NCBI GenBank assembly: GCA_050247075.1 | Contig: JBFWUW010000052.1 | Span: 1 to 54,394, forward strand | DNA from: JBFWUW01 sp050247075 | GTDB lineage: Bacteria > Planctomycetota > Planctomycetia > Pirellulales > JBFWUW01 | DNA: 54,394 nt | Direction: 5' to 3' | Part shown: positions 1-8,815 of the stretch, piece after piece | Layout: each line of letters begins with the position of its first letter | Numbering within the stretch: position 1 is the first letter of the stretch | Position numbers and translations under genes: made by a program | Notes under the pieces: generated by a model | Told to the model about the DNA's origin: nothing | What the model saw: the letters and a program-made list of their open reading frames with translations, nothing else | Database searches by the model: none

Positions 1-132
1 TTGCGCTAGCCGGTTGGCCGGATGTTCCTGCTTATCGCCTGGCTCGTCCGCACGCACGGCAAACTCCAGTCCGGCGGTGAAGAATAGCGCGGCGGCAAAG
101 GCCACAACGCTACAGCGGCGGCGGAAAGGCAT
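1..132 (-). CDS. Exported protein, N-terminal part only (runs off window)
   Basis: The minus strand opens with an ATG at 132 and stays open to the window edge (44 codons). The visible residues are a typical signal peptide: a basic start (MPFRRR), a hydrophobic core (about residues 9-20, VVAFAAALFFTA) and a polar region rich in Asp, Glu and Lys after about residue 27. The protein is therefore probably exported, but its function cannot be told. It lies 17 bp downstream of the FHA gene stop on the same strand, so the two are likely co-transcribed. The 3' part lies outside the window. Confidence 0.6.
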   Translation of the reverse strand, partial: MPFRRRCSVVAFAAALFFTAGLEFAVRADEPGDKQEHPANRLAQ

Positions 133-149
133 TGAGAGATCCGTTTCTG

Positions 150-3100
150 CTATTTGAGTTGTTTCAAGAAGTCGTCCAGATCGTCGTCGGTCGGCTCATC
201 AGCCGGCGAGGCATCGGACGCGGGCGAGTCGGACGGAGCGGGGGCTTGCGGCTCGGCGGAGAGCCAGTCATCCACAAACTCGTCGGCCACGGGCGTTGAC
301 GGCGTAGATGCTTCTTCTCGCGGTATTTCTGGCTCATCGAACGAGATGGGATCTACTTCCGCGGAAGGTTCCTCGGCGAACATATCCTCCGACATGTCCA
401 GAGGCTGTTGTGCTTCCTCGGCGGGCTGCCATTCGGCCTGTTCCTCGGTCGCAGATTCCACTGCCTCCGTTAGATCGAGCGGAGCAGCCTCTTCCAATGG
501 GATGGCAAATTCCTCGTCGTCCAGCAGCTCTGGCTCTGCCAGCAACGACATATCCATCTCCAACCCTTCGCCAACGCGCTGATTGTCATCATCGTCATCC
601 ATAGCCAAAGGCGCGGCTTCCGGCGGCTGCCAATCGGTAGGCTCGACGGCGGGCAATGCGGTGGCCAACGGTGGGGGAGCAGCCGGGCGCGAGGCGGTGC
701 CTCCAGTCTTGGCGGCCGGTTTGGCCTTTTTACCGCCAAAGGGCCACCACCAGCGCGACTTAGCCTGAGGAACCGCTTCCGCGGGCGAAGCTGGCAGCGG
801 GGGTGGCGGGGCGGCATACGACGACGGATCCGCGGGAGCGGGAGCATTGGTCCAGGCGGAGGTCGTATCGTCTTCGGCTGGCGGCGCGGAAGGATCGGGA
901 AAATCCACGGGAGCGTCGCCGGCAGCCGCTTCAGCCGCCGCCAATGGTTCGGCGGTTTCCCATTCGTCTATTTCGCCTAACGGTTCTAGCTCGCCCAACG
1001 GCTCAGCATCAAGCAACTCACTGGGAGGAACCTCGTCGCCAGCTTCGTCCGGCGGCGACTGCCATTCGGCAGCGGATTCTCCAAAAATGGGGCCTGCGTC
1101 TTCGGGTAGTTCGCCAGATGGCTCTAACGCCGAAGCATCGATCGCGGATGGATCGGCAATCGCGCCGTCCGGGAACATCTCGTCCATCACCGGAGTTGGC
1201 TCGAACAGATCGAGCGAGGCCGCTTCGTCGGTCATCTCCTCGACAGTTTCGACGGCAACAGCATCCTCGGACGGCGGAGTATTCCAAAGCAGTGTCGCTT
1301 CGTCACTGCCCTCCTCGGCTGGCGGTGCCTCAGCCGACAGTTCGCCCGTCAATTCGTCGGCGGATCCGTTCGTCAGCTCATCGGTCAATTCGTGATCTTC
1401 ACTGGCAAAGGCGGGTGCCGCCCAAGGTTCCCCCTCGGCGGCTGGCGCTTCCAACCAGGAACTATCACTATCGATCTGTTCATCCGTTGCGGGCGTCTCG
1501 AGTGCTAGCCCAGCATCTTCGCCAACTTCCGCCAATTCATCCCACGCTTCCTCAGACGACTCCGCGGAAATCGCCTGTTCAGACGGTTGCCAGGCTGACG
1601 GCTCATCCTGGGTTGTCGCCGCGGCAACCCATTCAAACGGCCGCCGCGACACGGGGACAGACTGGGCCGAACGCTTGCCAAACACAAAAAATTCCGGCGG
1701 GCCGGCCGCGGCGAACCCCGATGAATCGACCGCGGCCGCGGGCAATTCGGCAAAAACGGGCGCGGCGATCTCACTACCAATGGGCATTGGCGCAGGCTCC
1801 TCGGCTGGCAACCGCTCGTTGGTTAGCGCGATCTGTTCACTCGGTACTTCTTCCCCGTCAAATATGCCGGCTCCGAATTCGCCCGATTCGTTACTTGCGT
1901 TGGCGATGGAAAGATCACTTGTGTCCGTCGTCCGGCCTTCATCCAAGCCGTCATCGTGCGAAACAGCGGCACTCCAACTTGGTGCTACCGGCGCTTCGGG
2001 TTCGCCCGCTTGTTCCGGAAGGGCGGCGGAATCATCCCGCGTTGGGGCTGTCGCATCCGCTTCAGGCACTTCCGGACGCGAGATTTCCTCGGCCGGTTCC
2101 AAGGGGAGCAAACCCGCGGCGAAACCAATCGGCTTGGCGGGCATGGATTGCCAAGGTTGCTCTTCGTCCGACAATGGCTCATCGGACTCCGCCCGCGTGC
2201 TCGGCTCTTCCGGTGTCGTTTCGACAGACGCAACCTCATGGCTCGGTTCATCTTCGAACGCGATTGGCGACGGTTCTAGCCAGCTCGGAATGTCGGTTTG
2301 TTCCGGCGCGGAATCAGCGACAGGCTCAGCCAGCGGAATTTCTTGTTCCTCCAGACCCGCTGCCTCGGTGGCCACCGTCGGGAACTCGCTGAAAGCCTCT
2401 TCGTTGGCGATGGGCAGTTCGTCGCTGGCCGTCGTTTGATCTTCCGAGACATTCCACGATTCCGCTCCATCGGCGCTCTTGGAATCCGCGGCTTCGTCCA
2501 CCAGCGGAGGCACTTCCGTCCAGGGTAATTGGACATCTGGCGAATCCGTGGACACTACTTCATTGACCACATGTTCCTGCTCAACTGGCTCGTCGAGGGA
2601 GAACTCTTCCGATGGCTTATCCACAGTCTGGCCTTCGACCGCAGCGAGAGGATTCTCTTCGATCCCCGCAAGGTCGGCGGGGGCGTCGTCGCCCTCCGTT
2701 TGGAAGTCTCCCGCGGCGTCCGCCGTCATCGCATCGGACTCGCCGAATTCATGAAACATGGCCGGCTCTTTCCGCACTTCGGCCAATGGCTGAATCACAG
2801 CCGAATCCATCTCTTGAGGCCCGTCAATCGTTGGCGTGTCTGGCTGTTCGAATGCCAAATCGGCCGTTTCACCCTCACTTGCAGCAGCTTCCACCGCGGG
2901 TTCAAGCGATTCCTCGACCGACAAGCCGGTTGGAGCGGAGGCAATTTCTTGCGGCGGTTCGATCACCAAGTCTTCAGGCGAATCGGCCAGTTCAGAAATT
3001 TCCTCCTCGAGCGGCGGCAGGGCTGCCTCGGAATCAGCGGCTAAAGAAGAAAGAGCCTCGAAATCGTTCTCACCTTGGTCCACGCCTTCATCAACAACGG

Positions 3101-4715
3101 GTTCTTCCCACGCGGATGCCGGCTCTTGGGGCAATTCCCCTGCCAACGCGTCAACGACCTCTGGTACTGCCACTTCAGGTACCGAGTCTTCTGGAACCGC
3201 CAAACCCGTCATCGGATCGGTGTCGATCAATGACACCGGAGAACTATCATTCGCATTGGCTGGCGGATCGTTGGCTTCCGCCAGTGCGGCGAAGTCCAAG
3301 GTATTTGAATCGTCATTCTGCTCGCTGGCCGCGCCGGTATCTTCAGCCGGCGGCTCATCGGACACTGCCGTCGGCACAATGGAATCGCCTTGCCGTTCGC
3401 TGGCCGCTTCCGGCGCTGGCGATGGTTCATCCGGCTGCTGTGCGGCCAGTCCTAACATCCAATCGTTGTCTTGCGGGGGGGCGGGCGGTTCCTTACCGGC
3501 GATTTCCTCCGCTTCCGGCAGCGAATCTTGAAGTGCGTTCTTCTCCTCGCGAATTCCGGGGAAGCCGGTTTCACTTTCCGTGCTGGGCGTCGAAGATTCG
3601 TCAAAATTCAATGGCCAAGCAGCATCCGGAGCGTCGGAGTTTGCATTGTTTTCGACCGGGCCGCCCGCATCGGGAGTGGGCGCCGACGGTTCGGCCGACA
3701 ACCAAGAAAAATCGACTTCTCCGCTAGCCGCCGGAACCTTCGGCATATCCTGCTGGGCTTCCGGCATGTCCTCCGGCGCGGACTCCTCCGTGGCCGGTTC
3801 CGAAAAATCCAAGCCCTGGTCCAATGACTCGGCCTGATCCGGCTGCTCAAGCAATTCCTCAGGCTCGGCTTCCGCGTTTGTCTCCTCAACCGGCGGCTCT
3901 ACCCCAGCCGCTAGCGAATCCGCCACGAGTGATTCGAATTCGTCACCCGCTGCACTCTCGTCTTCCTCAACCGCCGCTTCAAAAGCTTCTTCCGCCTGCG
4001 GTTCTTCCTCCGGCAAGGAAACAGATTCCTCCGCTTCCGGTGTTGGCTCTTCGCCGACCGCCGGCTCCGTAAACTCAGACTCAACCGCCGGAACCTCCGC
4101 GGTGGCATCTCCCGTCAGCCAAGACATGTCTACGCCATCGCCGCCGCCTTGCGCGGCAGGCGTACCCGGCGCATCGTCTGTATCAGCCGGCCAGGCGATT
4201 TCATCCGCCGCGGACGACGCTGCTTCGTTGATGGTCTCGCCCGGCATGAAGTCGAGCGTGGCATCGGCACTGCCCGCCGCTGGCCCATCGTCGATACCCG
4301 GAAAATCCAAGGGGGCATCCGCCGCTGCATCGTCCAAGGCGCTAAAATCGGGCCCCGTGGCGGCGACATTCATGGTCGTCTGGGCATCGACCGTGGCGGT
4401 TGGCTCGGCCAGTGGTTCTGTTGCCGGCGGGTCGTAGTCGGCCTCGAAAGTGAGCGGCCCGACGGTGAATTGGTCGCCCGGCCGCAGCAATACCTCGGTA
4501 ATGCGCTGACCCGCCATGAAGGTGCCGTTGAGCGAACCGTTGTCGCGCAAGTAAAGGTAGCCGTCCTTCTCGAACAACTCGCAGTGAGCGCGGCTAATCA
4601 ACTGGTGTTTGATCTTCAGTCCGGCGTCGCCGCTACGGCCGATCACAACCGGCAGCTTGAGCGGGACTTCCGACCGGCTGGCCTTGCCGTCGACCACCTT
4701 GAGTTTGGCTTGCAT
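150..4715 (-). CDS. FHA-domain protein with giant acidic low-complexity tail
   Basis: 1521 residues from the ATG at 4715. The frame stays open 48 codons upstream, but this ATG places the FHA fold at the N-terminus. Residues 1-95 are a forkhead-associated domain with the expected loops: GRS at 26-28, SRAH at 41-44 and N plus SLNGT at 59-65. FHA domains bind phosphothreonine, so a role in Ser/Thr kinase signalling is likely. The remaining roughly 1400 residues are almost entirely Glu, Asp, Ala, Pro and Ser and are probably disordered. They contain short recurring hydrophobic motifs (DMSWL, DFSWL, PSWLEP, SSWLEAP, DDWLSAEP) and, about 150-200 residues before the end, a basic aromatic patch SRWWWPFGGKKAK. 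The extreme C-terminus is DDDLDDFLKQLK. No membrane segment is evident. The domain call is firm; the function of the tail is unknown. Confidence 0.9.
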   Translation of the reverse strand: MQAKLKVVDGKASRSEVPLKLPVVIGRSGDAGLKIKHQLISRAHCELFEKDGYLYLRDNGSLNGTFMAGQRITEVLLRPGDQFTVGPLTFEADYDPPATEPLAEPTATVDAQTTMNVAATGPDFSALDDAAADAPLDFPGIDDGPAAGSADATLDFMPGETINEAASSAADEIAWPADTDDAPGTPAAQGGGDGVDMSWLTGDATAEVPAVESEFTEPAVGEEPTPEAEESVSLPEEEPQAEEAFEAAVEEDESAAGDEFESLVADSLAAGVEPPVEETNAEAEPEELLEQPDQAESLDQGLDFSEPATEESAPEDMPEAQQDMPKVPAASGEVDFSWLSAEPSAPTPDAGGPVENNANSDAPDAAWPLNFDESSTPSTESETGFPGIREEKNALQDSLPEAEEIAGKEPPAPPQDNDWMLGLAAQQPDEPSPAPEAASERQGDSIVPTAVSDEPPAEDTGAASEQNDDSNTLDFAALAEANDPPANANDSSPVSLIDTDPMTGLAVPEDSVPEVAVPEVVDALAGELPQEPASAWEEPVVDEGVDQGENDFEALSSLAADSEAALPPLEEEISELADSPEDLVIEPPQEIASAPTGLSVEESLEPAVEAAASEGETADLAFEQPDTPTIDGPQEMDSAVIQPLAEVRKEPAMFHEFGESDAMTADAAGDFQTEGDDAPADLAGIEENPLAAVEGQTVDKPSEEFSLDEPVEQEHVVNEVVSTDSPDVQLPWTEVPPLVDEAADSKSADGAESWNVSEDQTTASDELPIANEEAFSEFPTVATEAAGLEEQEIPLAEPVADSAPEQTDIPSWLEPSPIAFEDEPSHEVASVETTPEEPSTRAESDEPLSDEEQPWQSMPAKPIGFAAGLLPLEPAEEISRPEVPEADATAPTRDDSAALPEQAGEPEAPVAPSWSAAVSHDDGLDEGRTTDTSDLSIANASNESGEFGAGIFDGEEVPSEQIALTNERLPAEEPAPMPIGSEIAAPVFAELPAAAVDSSGFAAAGPPEFFVFGKRSAQSVPVSRRPFEWVAAATTQDEPSAWQPSEQAISAESSEEAWDELAEVGEDAGLALETPATDEQIDSDSSWLEAPAAEGEPWAAPAFASEDHELTDELTNGSADELTGELSAEAPPAEEGSDEATLLWNTPPSEDAVAVETVEEMTDEAASLDLFEPTPVMDEMFPDGAIADPSAIDASALEPSGELPEDAGPIFGESAAEWQSPPDEAGDEVPPSELLDAEPLGELEPLGEIDEWETAEPLAAAEAAAGDAPVDFPDPSAPPAEDDTTSAWTNAPAPADPSSYAAPPPPLPASPAEAVPQAKSRWWWPFGGKKAKPAAKTGGTASRPAAPPPLATALPAVEPTDWQPPEAAPLAMDDDDDNQRVGEGLEMDMSLLAEPELLDDEEFAIPLEEAAPLDLTEAVESATEEQAEWQPAEEAQQPLDMSEDMFAEEPSAEVDPISFDEPEIPREEASTPSTPVADEFVDDWLSAEPQAPAPSDSPASDASPADEPTDDDLDDFLKQLK

Positions 4716-5460
4716 GTGCGGACCTGGATTCGCGGTAAACCGAAACAAGACAAATGGCGCTACCAAGCGCGTACTTACGCGTTCGCTAGCGACATCCCGC
4801 GCGAATCCATTCCGCCCGGCTGTACTTTGAGGCGTGCCTATCCCCGCACGGGTGGCCAAGACATTTGCCGCCAGCCACGCTAGTTAACCTAAAGTCTTAC
4901 TATACCTTGACAAAAATGCAGTCGCAACGGTTTGCCGAGGCTAATGCCAGGAACGCGACAAGACGCGCAAATAGTGCCAGCCAAGCCGGAATCTCCCATG
5001 TTCGAGGTGATTCCATCGCCGATTGTTCCCATTTTCCAGGGTCGGCGGATTCGGAACCTTTCGCGGCCGCTACGTCAGCCGTCACAAATAGCCGGCAACT
5101 GCTGGCATCGAACGCCAAAGTGCGAGGGAGCTCTTGCTCTAAGGAGCGAAGCCGCAAATCCGTCAAGGAATTGCCTTGCAGTAGACGGACATTCGCCCAT
5201 CACGGCATTCTTTCTTTGTTGAGTCCCTTGGCGGCTTTGCGGCACTGCGCCTTTGCGTTAAATTACTTCTCGTTCGGTGATCGATTGTCTTTATCCGGCT
5301 TGCCGTTTGGCTTGCTTGAATGCCGAAGACAGCATCGCTGTCAATCAGCTGGCCAATTGCCCTTGCAAGGCCGCGCGACCGTCCTATAATCCCAAAGTCC
5401 CTATCCCTTCGCGGACTATGCCAGCATGATTGTGGCAGAACCGGTAACAGGTGACTACGG
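4716..5460. other. 745-bp intergenic region upstream of tRNA-Gly
   Basis: No gene can be called. A minus-strand frame (4900-5166, TTG start, 88 codons) contains one hydrophobic stretch (PAWLALFARLVAFLALA) and might be a relic, but nothing else supports it. A GATTCCATCGCCG element at 5006-5021 recurs twice at the 3' end of purK. The stretch around 5228-5262 reads like a common intergenic phrase repeat (ctttgcg... cctttgcg). A perfect TATAAT at 5395-5400 is a possible -10 box for the tRNA transcript, but no good -35 lies 16-18 bp upstream. Confidence 0.5.
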
Positions 5461-5536
5461 GCGGGTGTAGCTCAGTTGGTAGAGCACGACGTTGCCAACG
5501 TCGTTGTCGTGGGTTCGAATCCCATCACCCGCTCCA
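5461..5536 (+). tRNA. tRNA-Gly (anticodon GCC)
   Basis: Complete 76-nt cloverleaf. The acceptor stem GCGGGTG (5461-5467) pairs with CACCCGC (5526-5532). The D arm contains GCTC and GAGC. The anticodon stem CGACG/CGTCG encloses the loop TTGCCAA, giving anticodon GCC for glycine. The T arm is GTGGG-TTCGAAT-CCCAT. A discriminator T and an encoded CCA end (5534-5536) are present. It lies only 38 nt upstream of the trigger factor start, with no terminator visible between them, so the tRNA is probably processed from the leader of that mRNA or the two share a promoter. Confidence 0.97.
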
Positions 5537-5574
5537 TTTTTTTTGCTAGTTCGCATTCCCGCAGAGTTAATCCG

Positions 5575-7083
5575 ATGTCCACCGACGATCAAGAATCCAC
5601 AGCCGCCACCGCCGAAGCCGAGATCGCCGAGGAAAAACAGCGGATGACGCTGGATGTGAAGATCGAGAAACGGAACGCCTGCGAGCGGCATATCACCGTT
5701 ACGATTCCGCGCGAGGATATCGAGCGGTACTACGATAAAGAGTTTGGCGAAATCGTGGAAAAGGCCCAGGTGCCCGGTTTCCGCCAAGGCCGCGTCCCGC
5801 GTAAGCTGGTCGAGAGCAAGTTTCGCAAGGAAGTGGCCGAGCGAATCAAGGGCGCGTTGGTGCTGGATAGCCTTTCGCAATTGTCCGAGGACCACAAGCT
5901 GGCGGCGATTAGTGAGCCTGACCTGGATGCCGAGGCCATCATTCTGCCTGACGAAGGCGCGATGACCTACGAGTTCAACCTGGAGGTCCGCCCCGAGTTC
6001 GATCTGCCGCAATGGAGCGGCATGACACTGGAGCGGCCCGTCCGCGATATCTCGGAAAAAGATGTCGAGAACCGCCTCAAGCAAATTCTGACCCAGCACG
6101 GCAAATTGGTGCCACACGATGGTCCAGCCGGCACGGGCGACTATCTCTCCGTGAACCTGGTGATGAAGAACGGAGAGGAAGTCCTTTCCACCAATAACGA
6201 AGCCGTGATCCGCATTCGGCCGACATTGAGCTTCCGCGATGGCAAAATTGACGGGTTTGACAAACTGATGCAAGGCGTGAAGGCTGGGGAAACCCGGCAA
6301 GGTACGGCCAAACTGACCGAAGACGCCCCCAACCCTGATTTGCGCGGCAAGGATGTCACTGCGACTTTTGAGGTTTTAGAGGTCAAGAAGCTGCAATTGC
6401 CGGAACTGACCCCCGCCTTTATCAAGGAATTGGGGGACTTTGACGGCGAAGGCGACCTGCGCGACGCTATCAAGTCCAATCTAGAACGGCAGATAAGCTA
6501 CCAGCAGCAACAGCGGGCACGGCAGCAGATTTTGCAAGCCTTGACGGTTTCGGCGGATTGGGATCTCCCCAAGGAAATGCTCGAGCGCCAGTCGGGACGA
6601 GAATTGGAACGCGCCAAACTGGAACTTCGCCGTAGCGGCTACAGCGATGCGGAAATTCGTGCCCACGAGAACGAACTGCGCCAGAACAGCCGCGTCAATA
6701 CAATGCGGGCATTGAAAGAACATTTCGTGTTGGAGCGGATTGCCGAGGACGAAAAGATTGAAGCCGCTGCCGCCGATTACGAGCTCGAAATTGTCTTAAT
6801 CGCGCAGCAAAGCGGAGAAAGCCCACGTCGGGTCCGCGCCCAGTTGGAAAAGCGCGGCTTGATGGACACCTTGCGCAATCAGATCATCGAGCGCAAGGTG
6901 ATTGAGTTGATTCTTGAGAAGGCCAAGTTCAAGGATGTGCCGTTTGAATTCGACACCTCCGACGCCGAAGCTCTGGACCAGTCCGCGGGCGGCGGCGATG
7001 AATCATCGGATTCCGACGAGGCGATTCCCCAGGCCCAGCCCGGTAACGACCCGGTTTCTCAACTGCCCAAGAAAGAAGACTAA
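5575..7083 (+). CDS. tig: Trigger factor (ribosome-associated chaperone / peptidyl-prolyl isomerase)
   Basis: 502 residues. Trigger factor binds at the ribosome exit tunnel and protects nascent chains. The N-terminal domain carries the ribosome-docking signature GFRQGRVP at residues 68-75 (family pattern GFRxGxxP). It is followed by a central FKBP-like region (about 180-270) and a long alpha-helical C-terminal chaperone domain rich in Arg, Glu and Gln. The ATG at 5575 was chosen as the first in-frame start outside the tRNA. An internal ATG at 5644 (MTLDVKIEK) would give the N-terminus usual in other phyla, so residues 1-23 may be an extension. The C-terminal 40 residues are acidic and disordered. 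It heads a tig-clpP-clpP cluster, as in many bacteria, although clpX does not follow. Confidence 0.95.
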   Translation: MSTDDQESTAATAEAEIAEEKQRMTLDVKIEKRNACERHITVTIPREDIERYYDKEFGEIVEKAQVPGFRQGRVPRKLVESKFRKEVAERIKGALVLDSLSQLSEDHKLAAISEPDLDAEAIILPDEGAMTYEFNLEVRPEFDLPQWSGMTLERPVRDISEKDVENRLKQILTQHGKLVPHDGPAGTGDYLSVNLVMKNGEEVLSTNNEAVIRIRPTLSFRDGKIDGFDKLMQGVKAGETRQGTAKLTEDAPNPDLRGKDVTATFEVLEVKKLQLPELTPAFIKELGDFDGEGDLRDAIKSNLERQISYQQQQRARQQILQALTVSADWDLPKEMLERQSGRELERAKLELRRSGYSDAEIRAHENELRQNSRVNTMRALKEHFVLERIAEDEKIEAAAADYELEIVLIAQQSGESPRRVRAQLEKRGLMDTLRNQIIERKVIELILEKAKFKDVPFEFDTSDAEALDQSAGGGDESSDSDEAIPQAQPGNDPVSQLPKKED

Positions 7084-7292
7084 GTCCCTAACGGGCTTAT
7101 TCGGTACGCATGGGGACGGACGGTTCAAGAGCCGTTCCTAAACGGATTGGTTTCACAAAAACAGGTCGCGCGAGGGAGTGGCGACGCGAGGTGCCGCGAG
7201 TTTCAACAACCGCCCAAGCGGTTTTAGATGGCACCCGCCAGGGCATTCCTCTCAACGGCAACCATTTGCGGATGTTGTTTCAAGGATTTTCA

Positions 7293-7919
7293 ATGAATGA
7301 CTTTCGACTAGCCGCCAGCGAACCCCGTCTGGCCTATCGTGACTATCAACGCCAGCGTCAGATGACGCTGGGGGACTTGCTGTTGGAGAACCGCGTGATC
7401 TTGCTGCAAGGTGAGATTCACGACGGCAACGCCAACGAAATCGTCATGAAGTTGCTGTACTTGCAGAGCGAAAACCGCCGCAAGGATATTCATTTTTACA
7501 TCAACTCGCCCGGCGGCAGTGTTAGCGCCACGCTGGCCATGTACGACACGATGCAAATTTTGACCTGTCCCGTCGCCACGTATTGCGTGGGCTTGGCGGC
7601 CAGCGGCGGTGCGGTGATGCTGGCCGGCGGCAGCAAGGGCAAACGGTTTGCCTTGCCGCATGCCAAAATCATGATCCATCAGCCGCATGGCCAGGTGGGG
7701 GGGCAAGTTTCGGATATCGAAATCCAAGCCGAGGAAATCATCAAGACCCGGGCATTGCTGAACGAAGTTCTGGCTGGCCATACCGGCCAGCCGATCGAGC
7801 GGATCGCCAAGGATACCGACCGCGACTATTACATGACGGCCCAAGAGGCCAAGGCTTATGGCCTGGTAGACGATATCCTGACCAAGCCCCCCTCCATGGA
7901 CGAAACCGAACAGGACTGA
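7293..7919 (+). CDS. clpP1: ATP-dependent Clp protease proteolytic subunit, first copy
   Basis: 208 residues. ClpP is the barrel-shaped serine protease that degrades substrates unfolded by ClpX, ClpA or ClpC. The catalytic triad is intact: Ser104 (LAASGG), His129 (IMIHQP) and Asp178 (DTDRD), with the same spacing as E. coli ClpP. The residue after the nucleophile is Gly rather than the usual Met (AASGG instead of AASMG). The start is the ATG at 7293, preceded by AAGGA at 7282-7286; the open frame upstream has no such site. It lies 209 bp after tig and 86 bp before the second clpP, suggesting a common transcript. The divergent nucleophile loop suggests it may form a mixed ring with ClpP2, as in some other bacteria (inference). 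Confidence 0.95.
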   Translation: MNDFRLAASEPRLAYRDYQRQRQMTLGDLLLENRVILLQGEIHDGNANEIVMKLLYLQSENRRKDIHFYINSPGGSVSATLAMYDTMQILTCPVATYCVGLAASGGAVMLAGGSKGKRFALPHAKIMIHQPHGQVGGQVSDIEIQAEEIIKTRALLNEVLAGHTGQPIERIAKDTDRDYYMTAQEAKAYGLVDDILTKPPSMDETEQD

Positions 7920-8005
7920 TTCGTCCGGCCCGCCACGAGGCGCTGTCTGGATTTTGCTAGCACAATCGACCTGGTAGGAAGGCGCAATAACCGCCCAAAT
8001 CAACG

Positions 8006-8620
8006 ATGCCACTCATTCCCTACGTGATCGAAAAATCGGGCCGCGAAGAGCGGGCCATGGACATCTACAGCCGCCTGCTGAAGGACCGGATTGTCTTTCT
8101 GGGCTCGGGTGTCAACGACGAAGTCGCCAACGCCATCGTGGCCCAGTTGCTGTTCTTGCAGTCAGACGACCCCAAGGCCGACATTCACTTGTACATTAAC
8201 TCGCCAGGCGGCAGCGTCAGCGCGGGCCTGGCGATTTACGACACCATGCAATTTGTCACCTGCGATGTGGCCACCTACTGCATCGGCCAGTGTGCCTCAA
8301 TGGGGGCGGTGTTGCTCACGGCGGGGGCCAAGGGCAAACGCCACGCTTTGCCCAATTCGCGGATCATGATCCATCAACCGCTGGCAGGCATGGAAGGGAC
8401 CGCCGAGGAAATCTCCATCCACGTCAAGGAATTCCGCAAGGTCAAGAGCAAGCTCAACAACATCTTGCTGCACCATACGGGCCACACCTTGGAAAGAATC
8501 GAAAAAGACACCGATCGCGACCGCTTCATGGCGGCCGATGAAGCCCTGGAATATGGCTTGATCGACCGAGTTATCTCCCATATGGAGCCATCCGCCGCCA
8601 AGGCACCGAAAACAGAGTAG
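8006..8620 (+). CDS. clpP2: ATP-dependent Clp protease proteolytic subunit, second copy
   Basis: 204 residues, close to the standard ClpP length. It has a complete triad: Ser98 (CASMGAV), His123 (IMIHQP) and Asp172 (DTDRD). The N-terminus (MPLIPYVIEKSGREER) matches the axial-loop region of housekeeping ClpP (VPxVIExTxRGER). This copy is nearer the family norm than the first, since it keeps Met after the nucleophile. Tandem, non-identical clpP genes downstream of tig suggest a two-isoform ClpP1P2 peptidase. No clpX or clpC follows within the window, so the unfoldase must be encoded elsewhere. Confidence 0.96.
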   Translation: MPLIPYVIEKSGREERAMDIYSRLLKDRIVFLGSGVNDEVANAIVAQLLFLQSDDPKADIHLYINSPGGSVSAGLAIYDTMQFVTCDVATYCIGQCASMGAVLLTAGAKGKRHALPNSRIMIHQPLAGMEGTAEEISIHVKEFRKVKSKLNNILLHHTGHTLERIEKDTDRDRFMAADEALEYGLIDRVISHMEPSAAKAPKTE

Positions 8621-8815
8621 CAATTCTCCGCGGGCGAGGAGAACTACCCCGTCCCCGCGGGCAAGCAGAACGGCCTTCTTTCCCGCACCGGGCCGTCGAA
8701 TGGATTCAACGTATGAGTATTCACGGAAGATCAACGGCATGGATTGCCGGGTGCGCCCCCCGTGGCGTTCTCCGCGCCTGGCCGTTTTGGCTCGTACCCG
8801 GTGCGCGAGGCTGAC

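Noticed and set aside
803..2392. A 529-codon open frame on the plus strand, and several other long ones at 154-4437
   Set aside because: They are antisense to the FHA gene, whose Glu/Ala/Ser/Pro codon bias creates open antisense frames. Their translations are Arg/Pro-rich with no domain.
5395..5400. TATAAT as the promoter of tRNA-Gly
   Set aside because: A perfect -10 hexamer, but without a -35 at 16-18 bp, so it is recorded only as a possibility in the intergenic entry.
5455..6300. A 281-codon minus-strand frame over the tRNA and trigger factor
   Set aside because: It runs through the tRNA and is antisense to conserved tig sequence.
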